This document shows, in pieces, positions 35,201 through 43,191 of a stretch of 64,000 nucleotides of DNA. Location of the stretch: NCBI RefSeq assembly GCF_035282405.1, contig NZ_JAYKBP010000001.1, positions 186,001 to 250,000 on the forward strand, written 5' to 3'. The position numbers and the translations under genes are program-made. Each line of letters opens with the position of its first letter. The stretch's first letter is position 1. The notes under the pieces were generated by a model that saw only the letters and a list, made by a program, of their open reading frames with translations, was not told the DNA's origin and ran no database searches. The DNA is from Parvimonas sp035282405. Its GTDB lineage: Bacteria; Bacillota; Clostridia; Tissierellales; Peptoniphilaceae.

Positions 35201-36320
35201 ATGACGTTGTAGCCCCTGAAATTGTATCTATATTTGTAGATTGGTTTGAAATAATCCTATCTCCTAATATACTTGCTTTTTTATTATCAAAATATGATTC
35301 ATCATCTTTATTTTTAATCAATTCTATTTTTGCTATTTTTCCATTTTTAACAGTTACTTTAACCTCAATTGAATTTTTGTAATATCCATTTGACTTTCCA
35401 AAATAAACTCCATTTTTTAAACCTTTAAAATATTTTTTTATTTGTTCAATTTCATGTCTATTTTGTCCTGGAATATTTTGTTCTGTTTCGCCAGGTGAAT
35501 TAATGTCAAGATTGTTTCTACCGTTACTTGCCTTTCTTAAAGCATCTTTTACAGCATTTAATATTCCTCTACTTGAAACTGTTGCTCCTGACACTGTGTC
35601 AATACTCGTACTTCCGCTTATAACTTTATTAAGTACACTAGACGCCCAAGTAAAATATGGATAATCATCACTATGACTTATAACTCTTGCATCATAAATT
35701 ACTCCATTTTTTATAGAAATAGAAACCTTGATTGGTCCATTATATCCACGTCCAACTCCAATAAATGTACCATCTTTAAGATTATTTCTATTAAATCTAA
35801 CTTTACCCGCAACAGCTGATGATTGTTTTGCTAACAATTTTGCCTTTTCTTTATCTCTTAATTCTTCATTTTCCTTTTCAAGATCTTCAGCTACATCACT
35901 TGTTTTTGCTCCAGCTTGAACAAGTGCTTTGTAAACAGCTACTTTAATTGCATCAGAAGTAACCGTAGCTCCGGAAATTGAATCAACATTAAATGTATTT
36001 TTTTCTACAATAGTTTGTAAAATTTTCTTTGCCATTTCATAATATTCAGGTGTTTCATTATGCGAAAGCACTTCTACTGAAAAAATCTTACCTTCTTTAA
36101 TTACAACTTTTACTGTTATAGGACCTTCATATCCCTCAGCACTAGCAGTATATTCTCCATCCTTCAATTCGTTTGGAGCCTTTACACTGTCGAGCTTTGT
36201 AGTTTCATTTGCTCTATGTTTTTGTCTATCAGAATAAACACTATTGTAAACAGTATAACCTATTCCTGCAGTTGTAATACAAAAAACAAATAAACTGGCA
36301 ATAATACTATTTTTTTTCAT
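32205..36320 (-). CDS. Giant surface protein with four FMN-binding domains (multi-flavin electron wire)
   Basis: 1371 aa. The N-terminal signal anchor is about residues 5-25. Four FMN_bind domains have flavinylation motifs SGAT at Thr119, Thr247, Thr371 and Thr659; the fourth domain is expanded by a roughly 100-residue helical insert before its motif. A Rib-like module (about 400-470) splits domains 3 and 4. Ig/Rib-like modules fill about 690-1240 (FKTSYKEGDKLDLKDLKVTIY; YVYKPKDLITIKGKEVKL and relatives), and the tail is charged. No LPXTG motif is seen, so anchoring is by the N-terminus. It should carry up to four covalent FMN groups outside the cell and hand electrons to iron or another acceptor. 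Confidence 0.88.
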   Translation of the reverse strand: MKKNSIIASLFVFCITTAGIGYTVYNSVYSDRQKHRANETTKLDSVKAPNELKDGEYTASAEGYEGPITVKVVIKEGKIFSVEVLSHNETPEYYEMAKKILQTIVEKNTFNVDSISGATVTSDAIKVAVYKALVQAGAKTSDVAEDLEKENEELRDKEKAKLLAKQSSAVAGKVRFNRNNLKDGTFIGVGRGYNGPIKVSISIKNGVIYDARVISHSDDYPYFTWASSVLNKVISGSTSIDTVSGATVSSRGILNAVKDALRKASNGRNNLDINSPGETEQNIPGQNRHEIEQIKKYFKGLKNGVYFGKSNGYYKNSIEVKVTVKNGKIAKIELIKNKDDESYFDNKKASILGDRIISNQSTNIDTISGATTSSKGFINAVVNALEKAVDSNGSDADKYIYSPKTIIANVGETIGLQKIRDALEKLPEDVQINVKSNADTSSEGKTKIVVELVFKDNSKKIVEIPVLVNSKVDGSYKFLSAEEVKNLDKNVNYPDGVYYGDSYGFVSNKPIPVKVTIKNNKIENVELVKEELNRLKGVTSPGNIDDGGIFQEKFYTIIDRIKNMQKFESLIYKFEVLRDATSKVMEEARGKEQTVEVYRAALDKVIGKHNFGKWGLTIDQSHLKGERNIHDRIFSLLKIYAREELGYDGSDYDAVSGATFTATGTATSIKNALLKAKNFDFYDMRLDDSNFKTSYKEGDKLDLKDLKVTIYKKDNQKIKVSYSDFDKYGLKVVDEYNKELKDGLVLNKENLGYSVTDGLRLKVIHEESKSFKFLNTILISKNMNKNFEISGIKIKAKDGSEWYDTKGHNTTDFIQNITVSKEVAEKLNGKEIEFKIIAKDKKSSEEIEIPLRQAQNKTLIADFVNGEYTLDVIEKYKGVLFNNTFRIKTKVEGKIPKAFLYKETPETLTISKGTEITEGKIRGVLKDLPDGTEISVLRPVDVNKVNETVPQKLLIKLKFDDGSEKELEIDVIVKEKVTSMADKYVYKPKDLITIKGKEVKLSHLKNHFDDLPEGTKIEILEEADVTEVNEKGTLMEVRLEFADKSTKDISINVIVKDTAPNKAEEFKILYPEIKNEIVNVVVKDPKYGNMEKFAETVKWGAFSDFSINRDLKLKSRSADISRIEVLKEPDRSKLGDQKGKIKLSFNDGSKLELEISVKIVPYPVYKIYNLTSNKTKYKLEDKFNLNDLKVTLFISNKLENESDWATTGTPVLNIPYSDFHLFGIKVVDLDSKKEIENNSIISTLIKNKKLSVGAYCENLIQKNDYEGAKKLVEISKITITNIDDWKESKKNPVETKDGKSIKDKDNTNKPEKVMDLKKEIKDVDSSTVDKTTENNEMANDKLSKISLNDELKKLFNESSEKQNFKNDEKEE

Positions 36321-36344
36321 AAATCCCTCCTGTATCTATTTTGC

Positions 36345-36379
36345 TATATTTATAAATTCGTCACTTATTTATAAATATA
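36345..36379. promoter_or_regulatory. Perfect 13-bp inverted repeat upstream of the multi-flavin gene; AT-rich gap
   Basis: TATATTTATAAAT (36345-36357) and ATTTATAAATATA (36367-36379) are separated by 9 bp, about 25 bp before the ATG of the flavin protein. This is a strong candidate operator or a leader hairpin. The rest of the gap (36380-36650) is very AT-rich with no ORF or recognisable aptamer. Confidence 0.55.
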
Positions 36380-36650
36380 ACAATACACGTTATCAATTTT
36401 ACTAAAATTAATAACTTTTTTCAATAAAAAACACCAATTTTAATATAAAAATTTCTTATCAATTAATTTGATGCAAGTATAAAATATCTTTATTTGCATA
36501 TTTTTTCTAATTGCTTAATTGATTATATTTTAAAATCATTTTATATTTTAATATTTTTTATCAAATTTATTTGTTATTAAGTGTAATTATACTTAATTTA
36601 TTATAGATTTTTATTTATTAATAATTTTAATTAAAAATTTAGCACAAAAA

Positions 36651-36686
36651 AGACATAGTTTCAATGAATTATCTGAAACTATGCCT
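36651..36686 (-). terminator. Terminator of the SdpI-like gene
   Basis: Stem GGCATAGTTTCAG / TTGAAACTATGTC with one or two mismatches, then TTTTTTGTGC on the minus strand. Confidence 0.82.
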
Positions 36687-36707
36687 TTTTTAATCAGCAA
36701 CAATTAT

Positions 36708-37010
36708 TTATTTTAAATTTTTTTGAACCAAAATATATATTAATATGGAATAAACAATTACTAAAAGTCCTTGTAAATCATAATACAAATTATTTTTTAT
36801 AAAAGCATCATTTATAAATGTCAAAACAAAATCAAATATCCCAAAAAATATAATATAGTTTGAAGATTTCTTTTGAGCTATTTCCCAATTTTCCTTGTTC
36901 TTACTTGATTTTTTAGTTCTAAAACCATATATTCCCGAATTGAACTTTGGAGGAAATACCTTCATAATAATCCCTCCTGAGATAAATACGATTGCTACAA
37001 TATAAATCAT
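36708..37010 (-). CDS. SdpI-family small membrane protein
   Basis: 100 aa with three hydrophobic segments. The signature GIYGFRTKKSSKNKENWEIAQKKSS matches the G-[FY]-R-T...S-x-K-N-x-x-x-W pattern of SdpI/YhfL proteins, known as immunity factors against the SdpC toxin in Bacillus. No toxin gene is nearby, so a broader membrane role is equally possible. ATG after GGAGGTTTTATT. Confidence 0.75.
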   Translation of the reverse strand: MIYIVAIVFISGGIIMKVFPPKFNSGIYGFRTKKSSKNKENWEIAQKKSSNYIIFFGIFDFVLTFINDAFIKNNLYYDLQGLLVIVYSILIYILVQKNLK

Positions 37011-37059
37011 AATAAAACCTCCAATCTATATTATCAACATAAATTATATCTACTACTAT

Positions 37060-37488
37060 CTAATCTTTTTTTGAAATAATTTCTTCCATATACATTGCTT
37101 TTGTTGATAAATGTGCATATTTATTATCTACAAATTTGACAATTAAAAATGCCAAAAACATCGTAAATAAACCAATACCAAATCCAATCAAATCAATCCC
37201 TTTTAAATTAGGGAGAGCTATATTGACCAATAATATTGAAAGTATAAACATTAAAATAGGAAAACCATATAAGAAAATTGAATATTTCAATACAATATTA
37301 CTATCTACTCCTATTCTTACATAATCTCCAACTGAAACATCTAATGTTTTTTTCATAACAATATGCATTGTTGGAGTTGGACATCCTCCACAAGTTTTAC
37401 AGGTTCCCTTACATCCGCTTATTCTTGAAATTAAAACTTTACACTTATCGTCAGGTAAGATTTTTGTTACATATCCTACTTGTTCCAT
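37060..37488 (-). CDS. RseC/SoxR-reducing-system-like membrane protein
   Basis: 142 aa. The N-terminal cytoplasmic part has the cysteine cluster CKGTCKTCGGC (residues 26-37), probably an Fe-S or metal site. Two TM helices follow at about 70-92 and 99-119. This is the RseC/MucC (Fe-S) family, linked in other bacteria to Rnf-dependent SoxR reduction. It overlaps the TcdA-like gene by 13 bp. No Rnf genes are in the window. Function here is unproven. Confidence 0.82.
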   Translation of the reverse strand: MEQVGYVTKILPDDKCKVLISRISGCKGTCKTCGGCPTPTMHIVMKKTLDVSVGDYVRIGVDSNIVLKYSIFLYGFPILMFILSILLVNIALPNLKGIDLIGFGIGLFTMFLAFLIVKFVDNKYAHLSTKAMYMEEIISKKD

Positions 37489-38189
37489 AATATCAAATCC
37501 TTTACTACTTCTGATGTAATAATTAGTCCCATAGTTGAAGGAATAAAACTTATACTTGAAGGAGATGATTTTCTAATTTTATCAGATTCAATCATTTCTC
37601 CACTAGAAATTTCATCAGAGCAAACACATTTTAATTTTTTTACTCCTAGCTTTTTTAATTCTCTTCTCATTACCCTTGCAAGTGGACAGCCTATTGTTTT
37701 ATAAATATCTATAATCTTAAATCTTGTAGGATCCAGTTTATTACCCGCTCCCATTGCACTAATTATATTTATATTATTTTCATAACAATATTTTATCAGA
37801 TAAATTTTCGAAGTAATAGTATCTATCGCATCAACAACACAATCGTAATCTTTCAAATTAAATTTTTCAACATTATTTTTATCTAGCTTTTCTTTAAATA
37901 TATTCACTTTTATTTTAGGATTGATAAGTCCTATTCTATTCTTCATTTCATCTACTTTATATTTCCCAATATTATTTGACATTGCGTGAATTTGTCTATT
38001 TACATTAGTTATGTCAATAATATCAAAATCTACTAGTGAAATTTCTCCTATTCCACATCTACAAAGCGATTCAACTGTAAAACTTCCTACTCCACCAATT
38101 CCAAATACAATAACTTTAGATTTTTTTAAAATTTCAAGTGAATCCTTACCTATTAGACTTTCAGTTCTTGAATAAATATTATTTTCCAA
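37476..38189 (-). CDS. tcdA: tRNA threonylcarbamoyladenosine dehydratase (TcdA/CsdL), E1-like
   Basis: 237 aa. The ATP-binding loop FGIGGVGSFTVESLCRCGIG is followed by LVDFDIIDITNVNRQIHA and DAIDTITSK, all typical of ThiF/TcdA enzymes that cyclise t6A37 of tRNA. CVCSDEISSG near the C-terminus carries further cysteines. The start is TTG at 38189, inside the aspS stop region with GAGGAG upstream, so it is coupled to aspS; both act on tRNA or translation. Confidence 0.88.
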   Translation of the reverse strand: MENNIYSRTESLIGKDSLEILKKSKVIVFGIGGVGSFTVESLCRCGIGEISLVDFDIIDITNVNRQIHAMSNNIGKYKVDEMKNRIGLINPKIKVNIFKEKLDKNNVEKFNLKDYDCVVDAIDTITSKIYLIKYCYENNINIISAMGAGNKLDPTRFKIIDIYKTIGCPLARVMRRELKKLGVKKLKCVCSDEISSGEMIESDKIRKSSPSSISFIPSTMGLIITSEVVKDLILWNK

Positions 38190-39951
38190 TTTTTAAATTT
38201 AACTCCTCAAGTTGTACTTCTGATACAATACATGGTGCATCTGTTAATAAATCAGATGCTGATTGTGTCTTTGGAAATGCTATTACATCCTTTATATTGT
38301 TTGTACCCGCTAACAGCATAATCAATCTATCAAGTCCAAATGCAAGACCTCCATGTGGTGGTGTTCCATATTTTAAAGCCTCAAGTAAAAATCCAAATTT
38401 TATTTCAGTTTCCTCTTTAGTAAGTCCTAAAGCTTTAAACATTCTATTTTGTAAATCAGAATTGTTAATTCTAATTGAACCTCCACCTAGTTCATCTCCG
38501 TTTATTACAATGTCGTATGCTTTTGCATAAACTTTTTCGGGATTGCTTTCCAAGTATTTAATATCTTCATCTTTCGGATGAGTAAAAGGATGATGTTTTG
38601 AAACATATCTTTTTTCTTCTTCGTCATATTCAAAAAGTGGAAAATCTACAATCCAGCATAAGTTATATTCATTAGGATTTAATAAATTCATTTCTTTTGC
38701 AATAACACATCTTAAAGCTCCTAGTGAATTTAAAACAATATCATTTTTATCTGCAAGCATTAAAATCAAATCATCATCTTTAGCTTCTACCTTTGTTTTT
38801 ATATTAGAGATAATTTCTTCATTTAAAAACTTTGAAATAGAAGATGTAACTTCTCCATCAGTTATTTTTATCCAGAATAAATTTTTTGCACCATAATCTC
38901 TAATTGAGTCAATTAATTTATCAATTTTCTTTCTAGTATATTCCTTTGAATATTTTCCGATTGAAATTGCTCTTACACTCCCACCAGAAGCAATTGCATT
39001 TTTAAATAAATCAAATTCAACTTCCTTAACACAATCTGTAATATTTCTAATTTCAAAACCAAAACGTAAATCTGGTTTGTCACTTCCATATTTTTCCATT
39101 GCATCATCATATTTCATTCTTTTTATAGGTAATTCAATATCAATTCCTTTAATTTCCTTGAATAATTTTTTTAACATTCTTTCATTTACATCAATAACAT
39201 CTTCAACATCAACAAAACTCATTTCAAGATCAACTTGAGTAAATTCAGGTTGTCTATTAGCTCTTAAATCCTCATCTCTAAAGCATTTAACTATTTGAAA
39301 ATATCTATCCATTCCTGAAATCATTAAAAGTTGTTTCATAATTTGTGGAGACTGTGGAAGCGCATAAAAATTCCCCGGATTTACTCTAGATGGTACGAGA
39401 TAGTCTCTTGCTCCTTCAGGTGTAGGTTTATTAAGATATGGAGTTTCTATTTCCACAAAATTATTTTCAGTGTAAAAATCTCTGATAACCTTACACACTT
39501 TAGCTCTTAATTTTAAATTGTTTTGTAAACTTTCTTTTCTTAAATCCAAAAATCTATATTTTAATCTTAAACTTTCAGAAACATTGTCGTCATCTTTAAT
39601 ATAAATTGGAGGAGTTTGAGCTGTGTCTAAAACTACTAATTCACTTACTTCAACTTCAATATCTCCAGTAGGTATTTTTGAATTTTTACTTTCTCTTTCA
39701 CTAACAACTCCTTTAACAGCTAAAACAAATTCTGATCTTATTTCTTTTGCACTATTAAAAACACTTTCTCCTAAAGTATCTCTCACAACTATTTGTGAAA
39801 TTCCAGTAGTATCTCTTAAATCCATAAAAATTAATGAACCTAAATTTCTTTCCTTAGCAACCCAGCCCATCAAAATTACTTCTTTACCAATATCTTCTTT
39901 TCCTAAATTACCACACATATGCGTTCTTCTTAAATTTCCCATTTGTGCCAT
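38179..39951 (-). CDS. aspS: Aspartyl-tRNA synthetase
   Basis: 590 aa from ATG 39951, which follows AAGGAGGAAAAT (an in-frame upstream ATG lies in the leader terminator). OB-fold anticodon domain at the N-terminus (VILMGWVAKERNLGSLIFMDLRD). Class II motif 2 is FRDEDLRANRQPEFTQVDLEMSF, the bacterial GAD insertion domain lies about 290-410, and motif 3 is GLAFGLDRLIMLLAG. Charges tRNA-Asp, or also tRNA-Asn if the organism uses GatCAB. Controlled by the T-box at 39966-40150. Confidence 0.98.
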   Translation of the reverse strand: MAQMGNLRRTHMCGNLGKEDIGKEVILMGWVAKERNLGSLIFMDLRDTTGISQIVVRDTLGESVFNSAKEIRSEFVLAVKGVVSERESKNSKIPTGDIEVEVSELVVLDTAQTPPIYIKDDDNVSESLRLKYRFLDLRKESLQNNLKLRAKVCKVIRDFYTENNFVEIETPYLNKPTPEGARDYLVPSRVNPGNFYALPQSPQIMKQLLMISGMDRYFQIVKCFRDEDLRANRQPEFTQVDLEMSFVDVEDVIDVNERMLKKLFKEIKGIDIELPIKRMKYDDAMEKYGSDKPDLRFGFEIRNITDCVKEVEFDLFKNAIASGGSVRAISIGKYSKEYTRKKIDKLIDSIRDYGAKNLFWIKITDGEVTSSISKFLNEEIISNIKTKVEAKDDDLILMLADKNDIVLNSLGALRCVIAKEMNLLNPNEYNLCWIVDFPLFEYDEEEKRYVSKHHPFTHPKDEDIKYLESNPEKVYAKAYDIVINGDELGGGSIRINNSDLQNRMFKALGLTKEETEIKFGFLLEALKYGTPPHGGLAFGLDRLIMLLAGTNNIKDVIAFPKTQSASDLLTDAPCIVSEVQLEELNLKIGK

Positions 39952-39965
39952 ATTTTCCTCCTTAT

Positions 39966-40150
39966 AAAAAAATCCCTGCAAAAATGCAGGGACGAATTAA
40001 ATCCGCGGTACCACCCTAATTATAGGTATATCTCTTTATAATAATAGCTCCAGATTGTCCCATTTTGTATTAATTAGTAATTTTCACCAAATATTACCTC
40101 TCTAAAAATCTTAACAAAACTTTTCTCCTTCATAGCTTAATATATTAATT
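39966..40150 (-). promoter_or_regulatory. T-box riboswitch of aspS
   Basis: The minus strand carries the T-box consensus AGGGTGGTACCGCG (40004-40017). A terminator hairpin TCCCTGCA/TGCAGGGA (39973-39992) plus a T7 run ends just before the aspS ribosome binding site. Stem I lies upstream, with AAGGAGA and GAGAGGTAA elements. GAC at 40057-40059 before AATCTGGA is placed as the specifier codon, matching aspartate. Uncharged tRNA-Asp should stabilise the antiterminator. Confidence 0.93.
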
Positions 40151-40209
40151 TCGATAATTATAACAATAAAATCATAAAAAGTCAACTAATTATATAAAAT
40201 AAGAACTAT

Positions 40210-40273
40210 ACCCTTCCACGATGCTTTGCATCGGGTAGATTACTGGAACCATTGTTGTTTCACAATAAAAAAA
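40210..40273 (-). repeat. Terminator-associated repeat, copy 2
   Basis: Plus strand ACCCTTCCACGATGC, TTTGCATCGGGTAG, then ATTGTTGTTTCACAATAAAAAAA. It shares with copy 1 the ACCCTTCCACGATGC start, the GATGC-NNN-GCATC hairpin and the TTGTTGTTTCACAATAA end. It directly adjoins the T-run of the terminator at 40274-40298. Confidence 0.75.
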
Positions 40274-40298
40274 GGAGTAACATTTATACAACCACTCC
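40274..40298 (-). terminator. Terminator of the 40307-40804 gene
   Basis: GGAGT/ACTCC stem extended by G-T pairs, followed by TTTTTTT on the minus strand; the repeat copy 2 follows at once. Confidence 0.75.
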
Positions 40299-40306
40299 AT
40301 TTTCTA

Positions 40307-40804
40307 TTAATTTTTGTTTTCATCTGTAGATGAATGTTCCACATCATCTTCATCTTCAATTTCATCATCTTCGTCGATAAGTTCAACATCATCATCAGTA
40401 TTTTTACTAAATAGATATCCACATCCCGCAATTACAACAAATATACATGCAACACTAGGATAAATCCAAAAATAAAATTTATCAGATAATTTAGGATATA
40501 TCTTTGAGAAATTCTTTAAAATAGTAAAAAATGAATAATGATATCTGTTAGCTATACTTAATGAAGTGGCTATAATTTCAGCTAAAAACATTGAAGCACA
40601 TGAAATTAGAATTGATATCACAACCCCAAGTTTTGTTAATTTTCTTGATAATAAAGTATACATAAAAATTGCACAATAAAGAGCAACAAATCCTGACCAA
40701 GAACTAAATACTCTAATCATAGTCAATCCTACATATATAGCAACTCCAGGTAAACTTCCAATTATTGCTCCTATCAATCCTAATAAAATATTACCTTTTT
40801 TCAT
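40307..40804 (-). CDS. Membrane protein of unknown function with acidic tail
   Basis: 165 aa. Four hydrophobic segments (about 6-28, 35-52, 58-84, 112-132) and a strongly acidic C-terminal tail (DDDVELIDEDDEIEDEDDVEH). I do not recognise a family. ATG after GGAAGGGAGAAAAT. It lies between murJ and the aspS leader on the same strand, 48 bp after the murJ stop, and is probably co-transcribed with murJ. Confidence 0.6.
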   Translation of the reverse strand: MKKGNILLGLIGAIIGSLPGVAIYVGLTMIRVFSSWSGFVALYCAIFMYTLLSRKLTKLGVVISILISCASMFLAEIIATSLSIANRYHYSFFTILKNFSKIYPKLSDKFYFWIYPSVACIFVVIAGCGYLFSKNTDDDVELIDEDDEIEDEDDVEHSSTDENKN

Positions 40805-40852
40805 ATTTTCTCCCTTCCATATTTATATTTTTAAAAATATTTCTAAAATATT

Positions 40853-42358
40853 TTAAAACTTTTTAATAATAACTTTTAATATATCTAATGCCTGTCTTGT
40901 TCTTAATAGAATAGAAACAATAGCATAAGTGAGTCCAGCAAATATCAGTGCAATTAAGAAACTTAAATTAGAAGACAATTTTATATTTAATAATATAAAT
41001 ATTATTTTTGATACAATTGCCATCAAAATAACCGAAATAAGAACTTTAATTCCATTATTGATAATTGCTCTAGACTTTATCTTTCCAATTTGTTTTTCCA
41101 GTTTAATATATAAATTTATAGCACCAAAAATAGTTGCAATACTTGAACCAAGTGCTAGGCCGTTAAGTCCCATAAATCTTGATAAAATTATTGACATGAT
41201 TACATTTAAAATTACCATTTCAACAGAATTAATAAGTGGTATTCTAGTCATTTTTAGTGCATAAAAAGCATTAGAAAGCACATCTCTTATCCCTAATCCT
41301 ATAAGTCCTATTGCATAATAAAATAAGACCCCAGAAACCAATATAACATCATTTTCATCGAATTTTCCTCTTTTAAATATCAAAGTTACTATTTCCTTGG
41401 AAAAAATTAGTATTCCTACACAAGCAGGTGTTACTAGATATATAATAGTTGAAAGAGTTTTAGCAATCTGTACTTTAAATTTTTGTTTTGATTCTATAGC
41501 TAGTTTACTAAGCGTAGGAAAAATAGATGTAACAATGGATACTACTAAAATTCCCCAAACAAACTCATTTAATTTAACTGAGTAAGATAAAACAGAAATA
41601 CCTCTCACGGAAATAAAAGATGCTAAATTTTTATCAATAAGTTGGTTTATTTGATTTACTGCAACTCCAAAAATAATAGGAAGTGCTAATACTAACATTC
41701 TCTTTATATTTTCATCTTTAAAATTAACAATAAATCTATGTTTATATCCTGTGCCCTTAATTGCGGGAATATATGGAATATATTGAAAAATTGTAGCGAT
41801 TGCTACACCAATAGGTGCCAATATTGGATTTATTTTATAACTTATTATTAAAAATATAATAATAACAATATTGTATATAAATCCTGTTGACCCTGGAACT
41901 ACAAAATTCCCTTTTATATTTAAATATCCTTTTAAAATGGAATTTAAAAGTTGCGCAAGCATTCCAAGTATAGTAATTCTAGTAAAAGTAACAGATAATT
42001 CAAAAATTTCACCAGAATATCCCATTGCAAAAAGAAATACAATTTGTCTTGCAAAAATATAAGCAAAAATAGTTGCAAAAATAGAGATTATAAAAATTAT
42101 ATTTAAAATATTACTTGTAAATTTTTCAGATGTTATTCTTCCTTCTCTTTTTTCCAAAGAAGTATATGTCGGAATAAAATTAATTGAAATACCAGACATA
42201 ACAAATCCTAAAATAGTATATGGAACTAAAAGTGAAATTTGAAAAGCTGTTGCTATTTCACCTGTCCCATAAAAATAAGATAATAATACTTCTCTAAAAA
42301 AGCCTAATATTTTAGATAAAATATTTATAACCATGAGCAAAAATGCTGTATACCCCAT
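40853..42358 (-). CDS. murJ: MurJ/MviN-type lipid II flippase
   Basis: 501 aa, about 14 TM segments, MOP superfamily. Visible marks are the N-terminal LSKILGFFREVLLSYFYGTGEIATAF, PYTILGFVMSGISINFIPTY, and the central INQLIDKNLASFISVRGISVLSYSVKL, all typical of MurJ. It should move lipid II across the membrane for peptidoglycan synthesis. ATG after ATAGGAGATTTTT; a terminator-like hairpin (42382-42403) separates it from the upstream gene. Confidence 0.93.
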   Translation of the reverse strand: MGYTAFLLMVINILSKILGFFREVLLSYFYGTGEIATAFQISLLVPYTILGFVMSGISINFIPTYTSLEKREGRITSEKFTSNILNIIFIISIFATIFAYIFARQIVFLFAMGYSGEIFELSVTFTRITILGMLAQLLNSILKGYLNIKGNFVVPGSTGFIYNIVIIIFLIISYKINPILAPIGVAIATIFQYIPYIPAIKGTGYKHRFIVNFKDENIKRMLVLALPIIFGVAVNQINQLIDKNLASFISVRGISVLSYSVKLNEFVWGILVVSIVTSIFPTLSKLAIESKQKFKVQIAKTLSTIIYLVTPACVGILIFSKEIVTLIFKRGKFDENDVILVSGVLFYYAIGLIGLGIRDVLSNAFYALKMTRIPLINSVEMVILNVIMSIILSRFMGLNGLALGSSIATIFGAINLYIKLEKQIGKIKSRAIINNGIKVLISVILMAIVSKIIFILLNIKLSSNLSFLIALIFAGLTYAIVSILLRTRQALDILKVIIKKF

Positions 42359-42381
42359 AAAAATCTCCTATCATAAAAAAG

Positions 42382-42403
42382 GTCAAAAACATAAGTTTCT
42401 GAC
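42382..42403 (-). terminator. Terminator between the 42405 gene and murJ
   Basis: Stem GTCAGAAAC/GTTTTTGAC with a short loop, then CCTTTTTTAT on the minus strand, just after the stop codon. Confidence 0.75.
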
Positions 42404-42404
42404 T

Positions 42405-43133
42405 TTAGTTTTTATATCTACTTGTTACTTTATCATTTAATCCATACCATATAAATATTCTTGATGTTTTATATAAATGTTCCATAAATACTTTATTTAT
42501 ATGATTATAAAGTTTCTCCAATTCTTTTTTTGTCAAAAATTTTTCTTTTTGTAAAACATAATAATTATTACCCTTAAATTCCAATTTTAACTGCTTTACA
42601 ATATAATTGTTTAGATTAAAAATATATTCTTTTATTACATTTTCAAAAAAATCATTAGCTTTTTCTTCAAATTTTTTATTTAGATTATAATAATCTATAA
42701 CATTATTTATAAGTCTATTTCTAAATCTATAATCTTTAGAAGTCAATTTCCTAACAATGAGTTTTTGCTTTCTACTAATTTTCAAATTAGGATAATTAAC
42801 TAAAAAATAATTCTCTAATTCATTAGCAAAAACATTTGATTTCTTTCCATAAATATAAGAATCAACAGCCAATACAATTTCTAAACGATTAATATCATCA
42901 TATACAAGTTTCTGAACAGCGCTTTTTATATATTCTCTATCTGATCTATTTTTATAAAATACGTCTAGACTTTTAGAAATCTTAGTAAAAATTGCTTGTC
43001 TAAATCTTACATTAAATCCACGTTGTTCTATTGAGAGTGAGGAAATAAATATATCAAAAGCAACTGAATCCTTTAAATACAAAAAATTGTATTCCAAAGC
43101 AATCTTAGTATCTTTATCTAATAAAGCATTCAT
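42405..43133 (-). CDS. Hypothetical protein, helical and basic
   Basis: 242 aa, rich in Lys, Tyr, Phe and Asn, predicted mostly alpha-helical, with no signal peptide or TM. It ends LYKTSRIFIWYGLNDKVTSRYKN. No family recognised. It lies 58 bp after the macro-domain-like gene and could be its operon partner. ATG after GGGGGAGGAAAAA. Confidence 0.6.
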   Translation of the reverse strand: MNALLDKDTKIALEYNFLYLKDSVAFDIFISSLSIEQRGFNVRFRQAIFTKISKSLDVFYKNRSDREYIKSAVQKLVYDDINRLEIVLAVDSYIYGKKSNVFANELENYFLVNYPNLKISRKQKLIVRKLTSKDYRFRNRLINNVIDYYNLNKKFEEKANDFFENVIKEYIFNLNNYIVKQLKLEFKGNNYYVLQKEKFLTKKELEKLYNHINKVFMEHLYKTSRIFIWYGLNDKVTSRYKN

Positions 43134-43191
43134 TTTTTCCTCCCCCTTAATTTAAAAATTAATATATTTCACTAAAAAATATAGTTTTAAG

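Noticed and set aside
32205..36320. Long surface protein as a plain adhesin with sortase anchor
   Set aside because: Rib/Ig-like modules are present, but four FMN-binding domains with SGAT motifs dominate and there is no LPXTG motif at the C-terminus, which ends exactly at the next gene's start.
40240..40431. 63-codon minus-strand ORF after the acidic membrane protein
   Set aside because: Frame-shifted shadow of the acidic tail extending into the terminator and repeat.
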